Origin: Euborellia annulipes
Taxonomy: Eukaryota > Arthropoda > Insecta > Dermaptera > Anisolabididae
Assembly: GCA_023213315.1 (NCBI GenBank)
Contig: JAKCPI010010586.1
Coordinates: forward strand, 1 to 64,000
DNA length: 64,000 nucleotides
Reading direction: 5' to 3'
This document shows, one piece after another, positions 32,380 through 43,573 of this stretch. A model generated the notes under the pieces. The model worked only from the letters and a program-made list of their open reading frames with translations. It was not told the DNA's origin and ran no database searches. The stretch's first letter is position 1; every line of letters starts with the position of its first letter. Both the position numbers and the translations under genes were made by a program.

Positions 32380-32640
32380 GCTTAGATGCCGGACCCCCCC
32401 CCAGGGGGGGGGCAAACATTTTTTTTCTTAAAATTTACTTACAAATGGGTACTCAAATTTGGCCAAACATATTTAATTTAATTAATTGTTTAATTTTGTA
32501 CAGTTTGTATACTCGTAGATGAATTTTGGAGTATTTTATTTAGATTAATATAAAATTTTATAAAAATCAGAGCCCTTGGGGGGGGGGGGCAAATGCCCCT
32601 GTCCCCCCCCCCCCCCAAATGACGCCTATGGACAAATGCT
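32380..32640. mobile_element. G/C-tract MITE, partial
   Basis: The right end AAATGACGCCTATG resembles hAT MITE ends of the CAnnGGCGTCATTT type. Opposed poly-C and poly-G runs lie at 32394-32410 and 32577-32616. No matching left terminus or duplication is visible. Confidence 0.3.
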
Positions 32641-32695
32641 TTTTTCCTTGTAATAAAAAGTGGTAGGCCTACTGTATTTTCAATATTCTGGAAGT

Positions 32696-32962
32696 GCCCC
32701 CGAGTTTGGCGTAGTAGGTAGAGTGCCTACCTCCTATACCAAACGTCGCGGGTTCGGACCCAGGCAGTCCGATGATTTTATTTAAGCCATTTGGATACCA
32801 GATGGCTTAAATAGAAATGCCTGAACCCCCAATATATATATTACTTCAACGGTTATCGTCTAAAAAAGTCTTAAATGGCCTCAGTTGCCGAAAAGACTGT
32901 GTGAATGTGTGTGTGAGTGTGAATGAGAAAAAAGTGTGAATGTTTAAAAAAAAAAAAAAAAA
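32696..32962 (+). repeat. SINE-A, full length, with 13-bp TSD
   Basis: The head is GTTTGGCGTAGTAGGTAG (A-box) and CGCGGGTTCGGACCCAGG (B-box), then the body hairpin, AGTTGCCGAAAAGACTGTG, a GT-rich tail and a poly(A) end. ATATTCTGGAAGT is repeated exactly on both sides (32683-32695 and 32963-32975), the signature of LINE-driven retroposition. Confidence 0.92.
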
Positions 32963-33261
32963 ATATTCTGGAAGTTTAAGAAAATATTTCTTTTGGAAAG
33001 TTTTCTAAATATAATTTTGATTTTTATATTAATACAATTCTATTTTATTAATAAAAAAATACAGAATACGTTCTTTCATTTCACATTAATAATTAAATCT
33101 TTAAAAATAGAAAAAATTAGAAATGAAAAGAAATGTTTTTTTTTTTTTTTTTTTTTTTATAAACATAATGAATATTAGCTGATTATTTCCGCAATTAAAC
33201 AATATAACAATTTAATTCATGAGAGAATGAATGAGTGTGTGAAATGATTTCCGCCTGATAA

Positions 33262-33748
33262 TCTTTTATATATAATTCTTCTGTACGTGTGTATGTGACT
33301 GAACTCCTCCTAAACGACTGAACCAATTATGATGAAATTATCTGTGTATGTTTGGGAGAATCCCGGACAGGTTTTGTTTCACAAATAACAATAAGTTAAT
33401 GAGTAATTAACCGTTAAAATAAGAAAAAAATAAAAATTAGGAGAAATAGTTGCCATGGTAACAAAATATAAATATTTACCCATGTTTACGATTTTTTTTA
33501 TTTATTTACATTTTGAATTCTAAAATATCGGCGTAAATTTTTTGTTTGTGTACCGGGAGAGTCCCGGAAAGGATATGATTCACAAAAAATCTTAAGTTCA
33601 TGAATAATTAACCGTTAAAATAATCTCTATATATAAAAATGAAAAGGGAAAATGTATGTACCGGTATGTATATAAGTAGGCGAGCAAGGGGGTCCAGGGG
33701 GCGCAGCCCCCGGCTAGACGAAGCCCCGCCGAAGGCGGGCGCGTCTAG
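33262..33748 (+). mobile_element. Helitron-like element (non-autonomous)
   Basis: The 3' end has a strong hairpin (GCCCCGCCGAAGGCGGGC) followed by GCGTCTAG with T next, matching Helitron ends (hairpin, CTRR, insertion between A and T). The 5' end begins TC after A (ATCTTTTATATATAATTC), and the body contains GACTGAACCAATTATGATGA, common in arthropod Helitrons. A second candidate 5' end, TCTCTATATATAAAAATG, occurs at 33624, so the shortest unit may be 33624-33748. Two direct copies of a TCCCGGA...TTCACAAA...AATTAACCGTTAAAATAA block (33350-33420 and 33553-33623) and an HP1 scrap (AGTTGCCATGGTAACAAAAT, about 33445) lie between. No Rep/Hel gene is present. Confidence 0.7.
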
Positions 33749-33876
33749 TACTTTATAAATAGATTTAGATATTTTAATTTAGTGAATGAATAGATGTTAT
33801 TAAGATGTACATCTTTCTTTTCAAATAAATTTATTTTAATTACTAAATAAAAATAAATTTTCTTTCTCTCTTCTAG

Positions 33877-33977
33877 TGAACAAAAGGTATTATTATATTT
33901 TATTAACTCTGAATTCGGTGGGCCTGGTCGCAGAACAGATCGGCACCACCAGATCGTTCGTTTTCAAGGGCTACTGA
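33877..33977 (+). CDS. Candidate terminal exon, unknown protein
   Basis: A strong acceptor (TTTTCTTTCTCTCTTCTAG) is followed by an open phase of 32 codons ending in TGA at 33975. The latter two thirds read NSVGLVAEQIGTTRSFVFKGY, with balanced composition and several CpG, unlike the surrounding AT-rich DNA. If real, it is a last exon; no upstream exon or polyadenylation context is certain. The open frame is short, so chance is a serious alternative. Confidence 0.22.
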
Positions 33978-34061
33978 AATACGATTGGCTAGCCCGAGAA
34001 ACAAGAGTATAACGTTAGCTGAGACGATACGTTGTCCTGATAATTATAAATAGCCTATAAA

Positions 34062-34512
34062 CAGGTATATTCTCTAAAAACAGACGTTAAAATTTAAAAT
34101 AAACAAATAAGTGTTAAAAAGTAATGTAAAAATAATCAGCGTTAAAAAATGATATTCAAAATCACTTCCTTGCCTCAAATAGCTGTTCTGTAAACAAAAA
34201 TCTAAAGCCAAAGCGTTAACATTTAGTAAATAGTGTTAAAAATTAATGCCATGTCTAGGGGTGCCTTTAATAATTTAACGTCACGTTTAAAATAAAAATG
34301 ACGTTCGTTAAGGACCCTTTTTAGGGTAAGGTTTTTTTTAGCAAGGTTATGCTTTTGATAGCTTTGAAATAAAAGCAACATGTTAACGTCGCTGTTAAAA
34401 CTTTCTTTAGAGAATAGCATCATTTTTTAACATTGATTGTTTTTACATTACTTTTTAACACCCATTTGTTTATTTTAAATTTTAACGTCTGTTTTTAGAT
34501 AGAATAGACCTG
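34062..34512. mobile_element. MITE with long inverted repeats (AACAGACGTTAAAA)
   Basis: The left CAGGTATATTCTCTAAAAAC and right GTTTTTAGATAGAATAGACC ends continue into inverted arms of about 95 bp with few mismatches (AGACGTTAAAATTTAAAAT, AAAAAGTAATGTAAAAA). GTTAAA/TTTAAC motifs recur through the middle. No clear TSD can be read. Confidence 0.7.
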
Positions 34513-34895
34513 ATAATGGGCTTGATGAAATACTCCATTTCTATTGCATTTAGTGTTGTGTGGTGAAATGAGACAACAGAGGGTGTAGAAAAATATTTTT
34601 ATTTTAATCTTTTGGTGAACAAAATTGACCAAAGAGTACTAGTACTTTACTGATGCACTTTTTCAGTTTTTTTTCGATTTTCTCTAAATTTGCTCAAACA
34701 ATTTTTTTTTTTAATTCAAAAATCAATTATTTTTTAGATTCTCTATAAAATGTATATTCTCATTTTGCAATTGAAGACCACTCCTGAAGACCACTTTACT
34801 CTTGTACTCCATAGAAAAGATAGGAGAAATGGTTGCCATGGTAACAAAATATAAATATTTTCACATATAAATTTTACAACTTGAAATTCGAATCT

Positions 34896-35418
34896 TACTC
34901 CTGCTCATCTTGCACGATTTAATATAATACCGTCACCACTGTGCCAATGTTCCAACATCCCAGCAACACCGTACCATATTATTTGTGAATGCGCACTCCA
35001 CGAAAATAACCGCATGCAATATTCAATAAAATTTAACCCAAACTTCAGAGACCCCACAAAGTTCCTGCAGTTCCTAAAATCTCCTCAACCGGAAGACCTT
35101 CAAGACTTAAATCTCTTCATCACAGCCTCAAAAATCACTCTATAATCTAACAACAGACTTTGGATCATATTCTTGCTACAAGTGTTATTGAGAGTCATTT
35201 AATTTGTATGGTGTTTTTTACTATTCATATTTTTTGTTAACTGTTCTTCATAGTCATTTATTTGTGATATTTTATTTTTATATTAATGTTTTTTCCAGAT
35301 GAACTATGCACTTTTATAAAAGTTTTATTGTATTATGTTTTTTGTAAAATGTACTATAAAAAGTGGGGCTGAATGACCCAAGGTCAAAGGCCGGAAAATA
35401 AAGAAAAAAAAAAAAAAA
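34896..35418 (+). mobile_element. 5'-truncated LINE insertion with poly(A) and TSD
   Basis: A 523-bp insertion in HP1 ends in a run of A and is flanked by AATTCGAATCT on both sides (34885-34895 and 35419-35429). Its first 250 bp encode the C-terminus of a reverse-transcriptase protein. The remaining about 270 bp are 3' untranslated sequence with GGGGCTGAATGACCCAAGG before the tail. This is the normal outcome of incomplete target-primed reverse transcription. Confidence 0.9.
34897..35145 (+). pseudogene. LINE ORF2 C-terminal remnant
   Basis: The frame reads through 82 codons to TAA at 35143. Near its start is the cysteine-histidine motif CQCSNIPATPYHIICEC, that is C-x-C-x(8)-H-x(3)-C, found at the C-terminus of Jockey/CR1/I-type LINE proteins after the reverse transcriptase. 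The preceding TPAHLARFNIIPSPLC fits the usual 'LxR(L/F)xxxxSPxC' lead-in. The tail (LKSPQPEDLQDLNLFITASK) is hydrophilic. The fragment has no stop before its end but lacks endonuclease and RT domains, so it is inactive. Clade assignment cannot be settled from this part alone. Confidence 0.8.
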
Positions 35419-35554
35419 AATTCGAATCTACCGTACTGTCGGAAACTAAATACATGTCGACACAAAAAATCTGGTGTGACAAGCACAGTACACAACTTTC
35501 GATTACCGAAGGTAAGAGAAAGTTGTGTGCTATGCGCCAGTCACACCAGATTTT

Positions 35555-36465
35555 ATTATTTTTTATTTGAACTAAAAAAAAAAGAACCAAATTCATGTTC
35601 TAGTTCTCTTTATTTCAGGATATTTTTAGCTGAAATTGGTATCATCAATTACTGTATAACAAGATGGTCATAATAGAGAATTCGCCCTATGAACTCATGA
35701 CCTTTTGAACTTCATCATCAAATCGTATTTCTCTCTCTCTCTTCAAATTTAAATCAGATTTTATAGATATGTTTACTTTCTCCAATAACATTTATCTCGA
35801 AACATTTGCCCCTCTTTAATGATCCCTCCTCCTATTTTAAAATACAAGAAAAGGTTAAAATGTCGGAGGATGAGTATTTTAACCATCAACAAGTCATTAC
35901 GTCTCGGAGATGCGATATCTTTTTACAAAAGGGTGAGAAAGGTCGTTATTAAAAAAATTTCCATTTTTATTTGATCAAATAACAAAATAACTTTCTATTT
36001 ATTTTTTTTTTATTGAAATAAATTGAAAATCATATTTAATAAAAAAATGCTTAATTTATTTATAATGGGACTTAAGTAAACGGGAACTCTTACTGCGAAT
36101 CAACTGTCGATAAAGTTTTTTTTTTTTTTTAAGTAATTTTTAAGTGCAATCGAATAAAATTTTGAGGCCTTTTTGATTGATTATCACTGAACTAATCAAA
36201 AGTGAATTTTTTATCAAAATCCAATCTCTCTTCTTGGTATAAAACGCAGTTGGACGTATGAGATAATTCCCATTACAATTCATTAAATTATTATGACATA
36301 TTCTAAAGTGGACCTATAACTTGATGAGCGACTCGAAGCTAATGGGCATACAGTAGATTATTATTCATATGTAAAATTGTTGAACACCAGAAAAATTAGT
36401 TGATTTTTTGTCTTTGGGCATTAGAGGCCTTATAAATATATCGGTGTTTCTACTGGTTTTATTTT
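35555..36465. other. AT-rich tract, no gene seen
   Basis: I see no supported gene. A SINE-B-like scrap (TTTGGGCATTAGAGGCC) lies at 36413-36430. Confidence 0.45.
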
Positions 36466-36469
36466 AGGC

Positions 36470-37288
36470 TTGTTTACTTTCTCTTATATAGAGAGAAAGT
36501 ATTGGTTTCATGTCAAAAACCCAAAAAAAAAATTATTACAAATGATTGAGGGATGCACACGCCCACACCAGGGACACATTTTTCTTCTGGTCATTTTCGA
36601 TCTACAATGTGTGTCCCTGGTGTGGGCGTGTATATCCCTGTGTGTCCCTCAAGGTTCACTATGTAGACCCTGCGGGTATGTGTATCCCTCGATCATTTTT
36701 ATCCGATGTCGAGATTTTGATGGATATACGTTTTGAGAATCCGTGAATCCAAAAAAGTGGTTTTTGCAACAAGGTCTGTCTGTGTCTTTCGTGTGTGTGT
36801 GTGTGTTCAATTTTAAGAATGAAGGAATTGAGCTACGAGGCTGAAATTTTATATTTAAGTTTGATACCTTCCTGGAGCATGAAAAAAAGCTTTTAAACAA
36901 AATCGGTCAAAGAGTACTAGTACTTTACTGATGTAGTTTTTCAGTTTTTTCCGATTTTCTCAAAATTCGCTGTAAAGATTTTGATTAATATTCAAAAATC
37001 AATTAATTTTTAGATGCTCTTTAAAATGTATATTTTTATTTTGGTCTTAAAATTGTTTGAAGATCACTTTGCTCTTGTACTTCATAGGAAAGATAGGAGA
37101 AAAGGTTGCGATGATAACAAAATATAAATATTTTCCCAAGTATATAAATTTTATTACAATACATCTTGAATCTAATAAATCGGCGAAAACTAAACTTATG
37201 TCGATACAAAAAATCTGGTATGACAAACACACAATTTTCGATTACTGAAGGTAAGAGAAAGTTGTGTGCTGTGCGACCATTCACTTTT
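36470..37288 (+). repeat. HP1, near full-length, split by a foldback MITE
   Basis: The left hairpin is short (TTTACTTTCTCTTATATAGAGAGAAAG). The insertion 36522-36703 follows TTTCATGTCAAAAA. HP1 resumes at CGATGTCGAGATTTTGATGG and runs to the right hairpin (AATCTGGTATGACAAACACA ... GTGTGCTGTGCGACCATTCAC), whose outer arm is decayed. Confidence 0.85.
36522..36703. mobile_element. CCCTCGATCATTTTT foldback MITE inside HP1
   Basis: ACAAATGATTGAGGGATG and TGTATCCCTCGATCATTT are inverted, with GCACACGCCCACACCAGGGA and repeats inside. It is a shorter relative of the element at 23734-24251 that lacks the CCCGAGT outer tips. Confidence 0.6.
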
Positions 37289-37431
37289 TTTCCCCCAAAA
37301 ACAAGAAAATGAAGTATTTTTTTAATCTACATTTATTTTTATTTCCTTCGAAGTAAAAAATTGATAGTAGGGGATGTAGAAAATGTAGAAGTGTAGAAAA
37401 TTGGAAAGGTTATACATCCAGGGCTGCAACC

Positions 37432-37740
37432 AAAGAGCAGTGGCCTATTTAGGGAGAGGGGATAGAAGGCCAACTCAAAGTCTTCGCAAACAAAAAATTT
37501 TTTTTTTTTTTTTTTTTTTTCAAACGAGTTGAGCAAGTTTTAAAAATGTATTATATTATTTTATAATAAAATTATTATTTTGCCTAATTTAAATAAAGTA
37601 CTTAAAGTTCGGGGGGGGGGTGAGCTGTTCCTCAGACTTTTGCCCCTCCCTAAGGCGAAATCCTGGCTTCTTCATAATCTGGGAGGGTTGGGATTTTTAT
37701 TAAGAGACTCTTTTGTTTAGGTTAAACCCCCCCAGGTAGG
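37432..37740. mobile_element. G/C-tract hAT-like fragments
   Basis: CAGTGGCCTATTTAGGGAGAGG near 37439 has the form of a hAT MITE terminus. GCGAAATCCTGG near 37654 may be a degenerate opposite end, with a G-run between. No TSD is readable and the block may be composite. Confidence 0.3.
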
Positions 37741-39665
37741 GTCAGTGCATAAACCATATACGATTTTAAAATTTAGTAAAAATAATTCAAAGTTAGACTA
37801 ATGATAATTTATCCACTTTTTTCTAATACATTTTATTTATCCTGTATTTGTATCAAACTGATTTTTATCTGGTAAATACTACACGTTAATAAATTAAAAA
37901 ACTCTCTCTCTTGCTATTGGAAATATAATTAAGATTAGCCATAGTTTATAGTCAAATTATCTTATAAAATTTAAAATAATAATAATTAAAAGCCTTTTTT
38001 TGTCCTTCTAATTTAAAACAAAGATTGATAAAAGTTATTAAAAATAAACAGGTATTAATTATACTAAACAGTAGGTAATTAATCAAATTTACTCTTAAAG
38101 TTTATCTAAACTTGCACAAGCCTATTCGAGGTGAAAATTATGATATTTTCCGCCCATTTATAGTTTCTCAATCAGAAATCAAAGGACAATCAACCAAGCA
38201 ACTCAATTCGCTGGTGTCTAAAATCAGTAAAAAATGACTCTCGTGTATTTGATTATCCAATTAAAAAATCATTGAATGATTAACATCTTTTTTTTTTTAG
38301 TAAGAAAAAAATCACGAACTCATCGATTGCCAAAAATTAAGACGATTAGATCTCTTAATCAGATTGATTTATGGATTTATTTATTTAAAATTTCCTTGGG
38401 ACGGTAAAGCATATTTTTTTCAATTGCATAATGTTAAAGCAAATTGTGCATTTTCTAATTAAGAAAGCGTTTATATTGTATTTCTTGAATCGTCCTTGGG
38501 CTGACACTTGCAATGGCTGCTGACCTGATGACCTCCTCACAAATTGAGGAATGCGTGGGTTCGAGATCCGAATTGGATCAGAGAAGCCATTTGAATTATA
38601 TGCATATTGCTCATTTCGTGTTAAAATAATTGATTTAATTTTTTTGTAACAGAAAAATCACGTCGCCTTAAACTTCATAATATTGGACTATAATCATTGG
38701 ACTTAAAACAATATAAAAAAGAGGATATAATTAAATTGTTATAATTGCGTGGCTGTATATAAAATCGTTCGTAATAGGAAGAGGTTAGCAGCCAAATAAT
38801 AAATAATATAATTAAATTGATTTAAATAAAATTATAGCTCCCTTGGAACCCTCCACCCATGGTTAAATCAAAATTGATAATCCTAATCCTAAAATCCAAG
38901 GTGTATGATTTTGGTTAGTTGTATGAATATTTATTTAAATCGATTGCTATAAATAAAGAAGCCAGGATAACATGTATATTTAATATATCGGCCTAGATAT
39001 TTGAAGTATTCATTTTAAATTATTAAATTTCCACCAGGAAGACAAATGGGGTTCTAAGGCTATAGCTTGAACATGACTGAAGTCTAGTAAGGCGTGTGTC
39101 TTGTTAGGAAACACTATAATTATCTTTTAGAATGGAAGTATAAAGTTTAACACATTTAATCACAATTAAATAGGTGAGGTGATTTAATTCAATATGACTC
39201 AAATATTGATTTTGAAAATTTAATTAAGCGTGAAGGATGGGCTTTAATTCACGGTAGATTAACCATCAACAGTCTCTTTTTCAATTTTTATAAATTATAA
39301 AAAATTAATGAAGCTATAATAATTTTATGATTATTATAGATCTTTAGTTTGTTAACTTAATAAGCTTACTTAAATGTTTTCCAATTAATATTTATTTAGT
39401 ATTTGATTTAATTAAATATAAGTATTTTTATTGACTTTTTACTATTGAAAAAAAAAAAATATTAAAATTTTTTAGAGTGTAAAGAATTATCCAATTAAGT
39501 AAATAGTAAAAAATAAAAAACCTGAAGAATCGAACTAGAACGAAACCAGTGTAGGCTATATCATTAATAAGATATTTGAATTAAATAAAAATGCATCTTT
39601 TATTTAACTAATCAAAGGCTAGGCCAGGCATAGAAAAAGTGTGGGTATTGTTTATTTTTCGTAAG
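37741..39665. other. AT-rich tract, no gene seen
   Basis: Mostly featureless. At 38500-38590 a tRNA-like segment has a B-box (GGGTTCGAGATCC) and a loose A-box (TGGCTGCTGACCTGATG), probably an unrelated or decayed SINE head. Confidence 0.45.
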
Positions 39666-39669
39666 GAAA

Positions 39670-40606
39670 AATGTGAAGTGACTATTCTCCCAGCACACAA
39701 GTCTTATCTTTGGTAATTGACAGTTGTACTGTGCTTATCACACTAGATTTTTTCGTGTCGACTATTATTAATATTTGATCCCCGTTTATTTATCCGAGGT
39801 GCTTTCGTGCACGCAGATACATACTTCAAAATTAATCGGGAAAATCAAAATGGGAATATATTTATATTTTGTTACCATTTCTCCTATCTTTCCTATGAAG
39901 CACAAGCGTAAAGTGTAGCCGGGGAGTCTGACAACAGTGAAGAGCAACAGTCACCAAAATCGTTGCGATTAAGCAATGCCAAGCTCGGCGAAAGTTAGAG
40001 ATTGGTGACCCCGAACAATCTGGACGTGGAACGTCCCTTGGTAACCATCAGTACTATGTACTGTGAACTAAGAAGTACAAGCGTAAAGTGTAGTCAACAG
40101 AGAAGAGCAACATTCACCAAAATCGTTGTGAATAAGGAATGCCAAGTGTGGTGAAATTTAGAGATTGGAGACTCCAAGAAATCAACGTGTGGAACGTCCC
40201 TTGGTAGCCATCAGTACTATGTATTTTAAAATTTACTAAATAAAATTATAACCCTAAATAGCAGCAGTAGCAGAAAAGGGTTTAAAAAAAAAGTGTAAAG
40301 TGTGCTTCAAACAATTTTGAGAATATACATTTTAAAGAGCATCTAAAAAATTGATTTATGAATTTTAATCAAAATCGTTATCGTGAAATCGCAATAGTGG
40401 TAGATTTTATTTAAAAGTTTATTTTCGCGCCTCAGTGGGGTACATAAAATTTCACCCCTTCATGATTTATTTTGAACACAGACAGACGGATAGATCATTT
40501 TGCGGGTCCACCCTCAAATTATATTTTCATAATAATCTGAACATCGAATTTTTGACAGAAATCCAATCTCTCTATATACATGTATATTTAGATGAGAAAA
40601 TAAAAA
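39670..40606 (-). repeat. HP1, diverged, split by a dimeric SINE
   Basis: The right hairpin is recognisable (CCCAGCACACAAGTCTTATC ... CTTATCACACTAGATTTTTT), followed by TTGTTACCATTTCTCC. The SINE insertion lies at 39917-40292. HP1 then resumes at TGCTTCAAACAATTTTGAG and ends with a decayed left hairpin (ATCCAATCTCTCTATATAC). Confidence 0.75.
39917..40292 (+). repeat. Dimeric 5S-rRNA-like SINE, with TSD
   Basis: Two about 170-bp monomers (39917-40070 and 40092-40290) share AGAGCAAC, TCACCAAAATCGTTG, GAGATTGG(T/A)GAC and GTGGAACGTCCCTTGGTA. The segment GATTAAGCAATGCCAAGCTC, CGGCGAAAGTTAGAGATTGG, TGACC resembles the 5S internal promoter (box A and box C order and spacing), which suggests a 5S-derived SINE. 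The target GCGTAAAGTGT / GTGTAAAGTGT lies at the outer ends (39906 and 40293), and a third copy sits between the monomers with extra HP1 flank (AGAAGTACAAGCGTAAAGTG). An A-rich tail closes the second monomer. Confidence 0.6.
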
Positions 40607-40609
40607 CAG

Positions 40610-41428
40610 ACCAATTTATGCATCTGATTTAAGTTTTCTAGAATGAAAGAAATATTCCCTTACCCTGGAAGTGGGAAAAAGATACTTGCATGAGTGAGTC
40701 TTGACAAATTTTCAAAAAAAAAAAAAATTAATTTTGTATTTTAAAATTAAATAAGTCATATTTTATAAATCTTAATTTATAAATAACCGGTAATTAATGA
40801 CCCCGTGATTGATTGTGTGATGAGAATAATCCATCTCTCTTTTATCAACTTGGGAATATAAATAGATCACGATTTTTTTTTTTTTTTTTTTTTAATTAAT
40901 AAATCGCGTCTGCATTGTGCCGTTGGCCTTGACAAACGTCACTCTGACATCTCATCAGACGGGTTTTCAGGGGGGGGGGAGATGCCAATTTTATATTTAT
41001 TTATATATACAAAGGATAAAAATCCTCTCTCACCGAACAATCCGGCTTGTTGTTTATCTCTTTATTGTTCCCGGAATTTTAAAACGAAATCGAATTTAAT
41101 CCTTCTATCTAAAACATTGTGTTTTAAGCCAAACAAAAAATTTTCTAAAGTCTAAAATTTATGAGTTTAATTTGAATATAAAATAACCCAGGGTTTAGTC
41201 TTCATTTAAACAAAAAAAATAAAATGGACATCAAAGATTGAAAAAAAAAAAAAATCTAGGCTACTGTACCTAATTCCAGTGTATTTACTTACAAATAGAT
41301 AACACAAAAATTTCTTCATATTTACCTGGAACAAAAGAAAAAATACATTTTTATTTATATGTTAAAAAATATAAAAAAAAGTAAAAAAGTATGTCAACAA
41401 AAATTAATTTAAAATTTTGTAAGAATTG
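40610..41428. other. AT-rich tract, no gene seen
   Basis: It contains a T-run at 40870-40893 and a G-run at 40970-40979. No gene is recognised. Confidence 0.45.
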
Positions 41429-41437
41429 TGCTTATGG

Positions 41438-41693
41438 CAGGGGCGGATTAAAGGGGGGGGGGGGCGAGGGGGCGCGCCCCCCGAGAAGAAATTCACAATG
41501 TTATAAAAACTAGAAATCTAAAGAAATGATGATTTCCGGGCTTTAATTTCAATTGAATTTGTTACCAATCAATTTAAATAAATAGGAAAGGGGTCTAAAT
41601 GGCCATAGATACCCACAAAGTCCTTAAATAAAAAAAAATAAAAAAAAAAAAAAAAAACCGCCCCCCCGACAAATTTGCATTAATCCGCCACTG
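41438..41693. mobile_element. hAT MITE, exact 8-bp TSD, with SINE-B-like interior
   Basis: The ends are CAGGGGCGGATTAAAGG and TGCATTAATCCGCCACTG. GCTTATGG is duplicated exactly (41430-41437 and 41694-41701). The interior 41541-41650 carries the SINE-B body (TTTGTTACCAATCAATTTAA, GGGGTCTAAATGGCC) and an A-run. Confidence 0.9.
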
Positions 41694-41844
41694 GCTTATG
41701 GGGAAGGGTATTGGTTTGTTGGTCATTTGGATTCAATTGAAACAGATCGACAATCTTTTGTCTAATTCACATTTCTGAAAGTCATATTAGATTCCAAAAC
41801 AGTCAATTATAAAAATTTTCTCAAAGTATTTTAAAAATAAAATT

Positions 41845-42619
41845 CTGGTGTAACTGGTAGCACAGCACACAACTTTCTCTTAACCTTCAGCAAGAAAAAG
41901 TTGTGTACTGTGCTTGTCATAGCAGATTTTTTGTGTCGAGATTCGTATATTTAGTTCACCTTAGCACCTAAGTTCCAAACTTGACCACGCGATTCATAAA
42001 TGGCGCTGAGCTACGAATGCTTCCACATCAGTAAAGTGTACTTCAAACAATTTTCACTTATATACTTTTTAAAGAGCATCAAAAAAATAATTGTTTTATG
42101 AATTTTAATCAAAATAGATGGAGCGAATTTTGAGAAAATCTCAAAAAATTGAAAAAGTACATCAGTAGAGTACTAGTACTTTTCGGCCCATTTTGTTCAA
42201 AAGCTTATTTTCACTCCTTGGGAAGGTATCTAACTCAAATATAAAATTTCAACCTCCTAGCTCTTTTCATTCCTGACATATTTTGTTCATAAACACACAG
42301 ACCAATTTGCGGGACCCACTTGTTTAGACTCAGGGGACCTCAAACATGGGCGTAACTAGGGGGTGCCGGGGGAGGGCCAGCCCCCTCCTCCAGAAGGCTC
42401 GTGGCCCCCCAGAAAGCTCCCTGCCCCAAGAAAAATTGAGAAAATATGGGGCTTTCCAGGCCCTCCGGGGGATAGCTGGTCCCCCCCCTTCAGCCAAATT
42501 CTCTAGTTACGCTCATGGCCTCAAAACGTGTATATCCATCAAAATCTCAAATTTTATGACATGAATCAAATACTTTCTCTCTATATACAATATTTTATAT
42601 ATATGGTAAGAGAAAGTAA
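41845..42619 (-). repeat. HP1, full-length, split by a hAT MITE
   Basis: The right hairpin (TTCTGGTGTAACTGGTAGCA ... CTTGTCATAGCAGATTTTTT) is followed by all blocks through ACTAGTACTTTTCGGCC. The hAT copy is inserted at 42345-42517 between two copies of CCTCAAA. The left hairpin ends ATATATGGTAAGAGAAAGT. Confidence 0.85.
42345..42517 (+). mobile_element. hAT MITE, CATGGGCGTAACTAG ends, 7/8 TSD
   Basis: It is the reverse-oriented sister of 10993-11168. The flanking 8-mers ACCTCAAA and GCCTCAAA match at 7 of 8. Removing one 8-mer and the element restores the HP1 consensus across the site. Confidence 0.9.
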
Positions 42620-43335
42620 AAATAATACATGTATTTAATTAAGATTTAAAAAATCTCCGAATTTAATGAATTTTGAAAGGCATAAATTGAAAATTTTTTC
42701 AAACTAAATTAAGAGGAATATTAATATTAAAAGTCTAGGTTCAAAAAAAAAAAAAAAAAAAAAAATCTTTAAGTGAGAAATAAAATGAAATTGGGTTCAT
42801 AAACAAGTGGACCTAAAACTCAATAACCTGTTTTCTGCTTATAATACTTTAATAAATTGATAACCACCTTATTTAAAAGTTGACCACATGAAAAAAAAGT
42901 TGTTGACAATATTTTATCAATTGAAACTTGAAACAGGTCAATCAATAAACTAAAGTCATGTATGATTCAATTGAGCTTAATAAACGTTGACAAATTTTAA
43001 ACAAAAGATCAATGACTTGACAAATGGCCATTGAATGTAGTCAGCCTGCCTCTCTTTTTACTTTCATTCTAAGAATGTACTAATTAAAAACAAGCTGGAT
43101 GCTTTGAAATGAATCTGTGTAAAATAAAGATTAGATGGATTTTTTTTTTTGTTTACGATTAGCGGGAATTTTATTTTTCAAATTCAAAGATAACCAGAGT
43201 AAGTTCAATTGTCTGGCAGTCTTTAATTAAATAAAATATTTATTCTGACAGAACTTGATGAAAATAAATTCATTATTTGTGAGTTCAAGAAATAAAATAT
43301 TTTAGCTGTTAAGGTAGTTTTCTTTAATCATCTTA
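42620..43335. other. AT-rich tract, no gene seen
   Basis: There is an A-run at 42740-42763. No gene or family is recognised. Confidence 0.45.
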
Positions 43336-43338
43336 TTA

Positions 43339-43573
43339 GCCCTCGGGCTTGACGTAGTTGGTAGCGGGCCTGCCTTGTATGTCGAGGGTTCGGATCCCAG
43401 GCAGTCCGATGATTTTATTTAAGCCATTTGGATACCAAATGGCTTAAATAAAAATGCCTGGACCCCAAATATAATGTATATTAATCAATAACGGATATCG
43501 TAAAAGTCTTATATGACCTGAGTTTCCGAAAAGACTGTGTGCATGTGTGTGTGAGTATGAATGAGAAAAAAAA
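43339..43573 (+). repeat. SINE-A, full length
   Basis: Head CTTGACGTAGTTGGTAGCGG and GAGGGTTCGGATCCCAGG, body hairpin AAGCCATTTGG ATA CCAAATGGCTT, then GAGTTTCCGAAAAGACTGTG and a GT/A tail. It is one of the cleaner copies. Confidence 0.88.

Larger units (their letters stand above)
34615..35554 (+). repeat. HP1, lacking left end, split by a LINE
   Basis: It begins at GACCAAAGAGTACTAGTAC and contains ATGGTTGCCATGGTAACAAA. The LINE insertion (34896-35418) interrupts it, and it resumes at ACCGTACTGTCGGAAAC and finishes with the right hairpin (AATCTGGTGTGACAAGCACA ... CAGTCACACCAGATTT). Confidence 0.85.
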
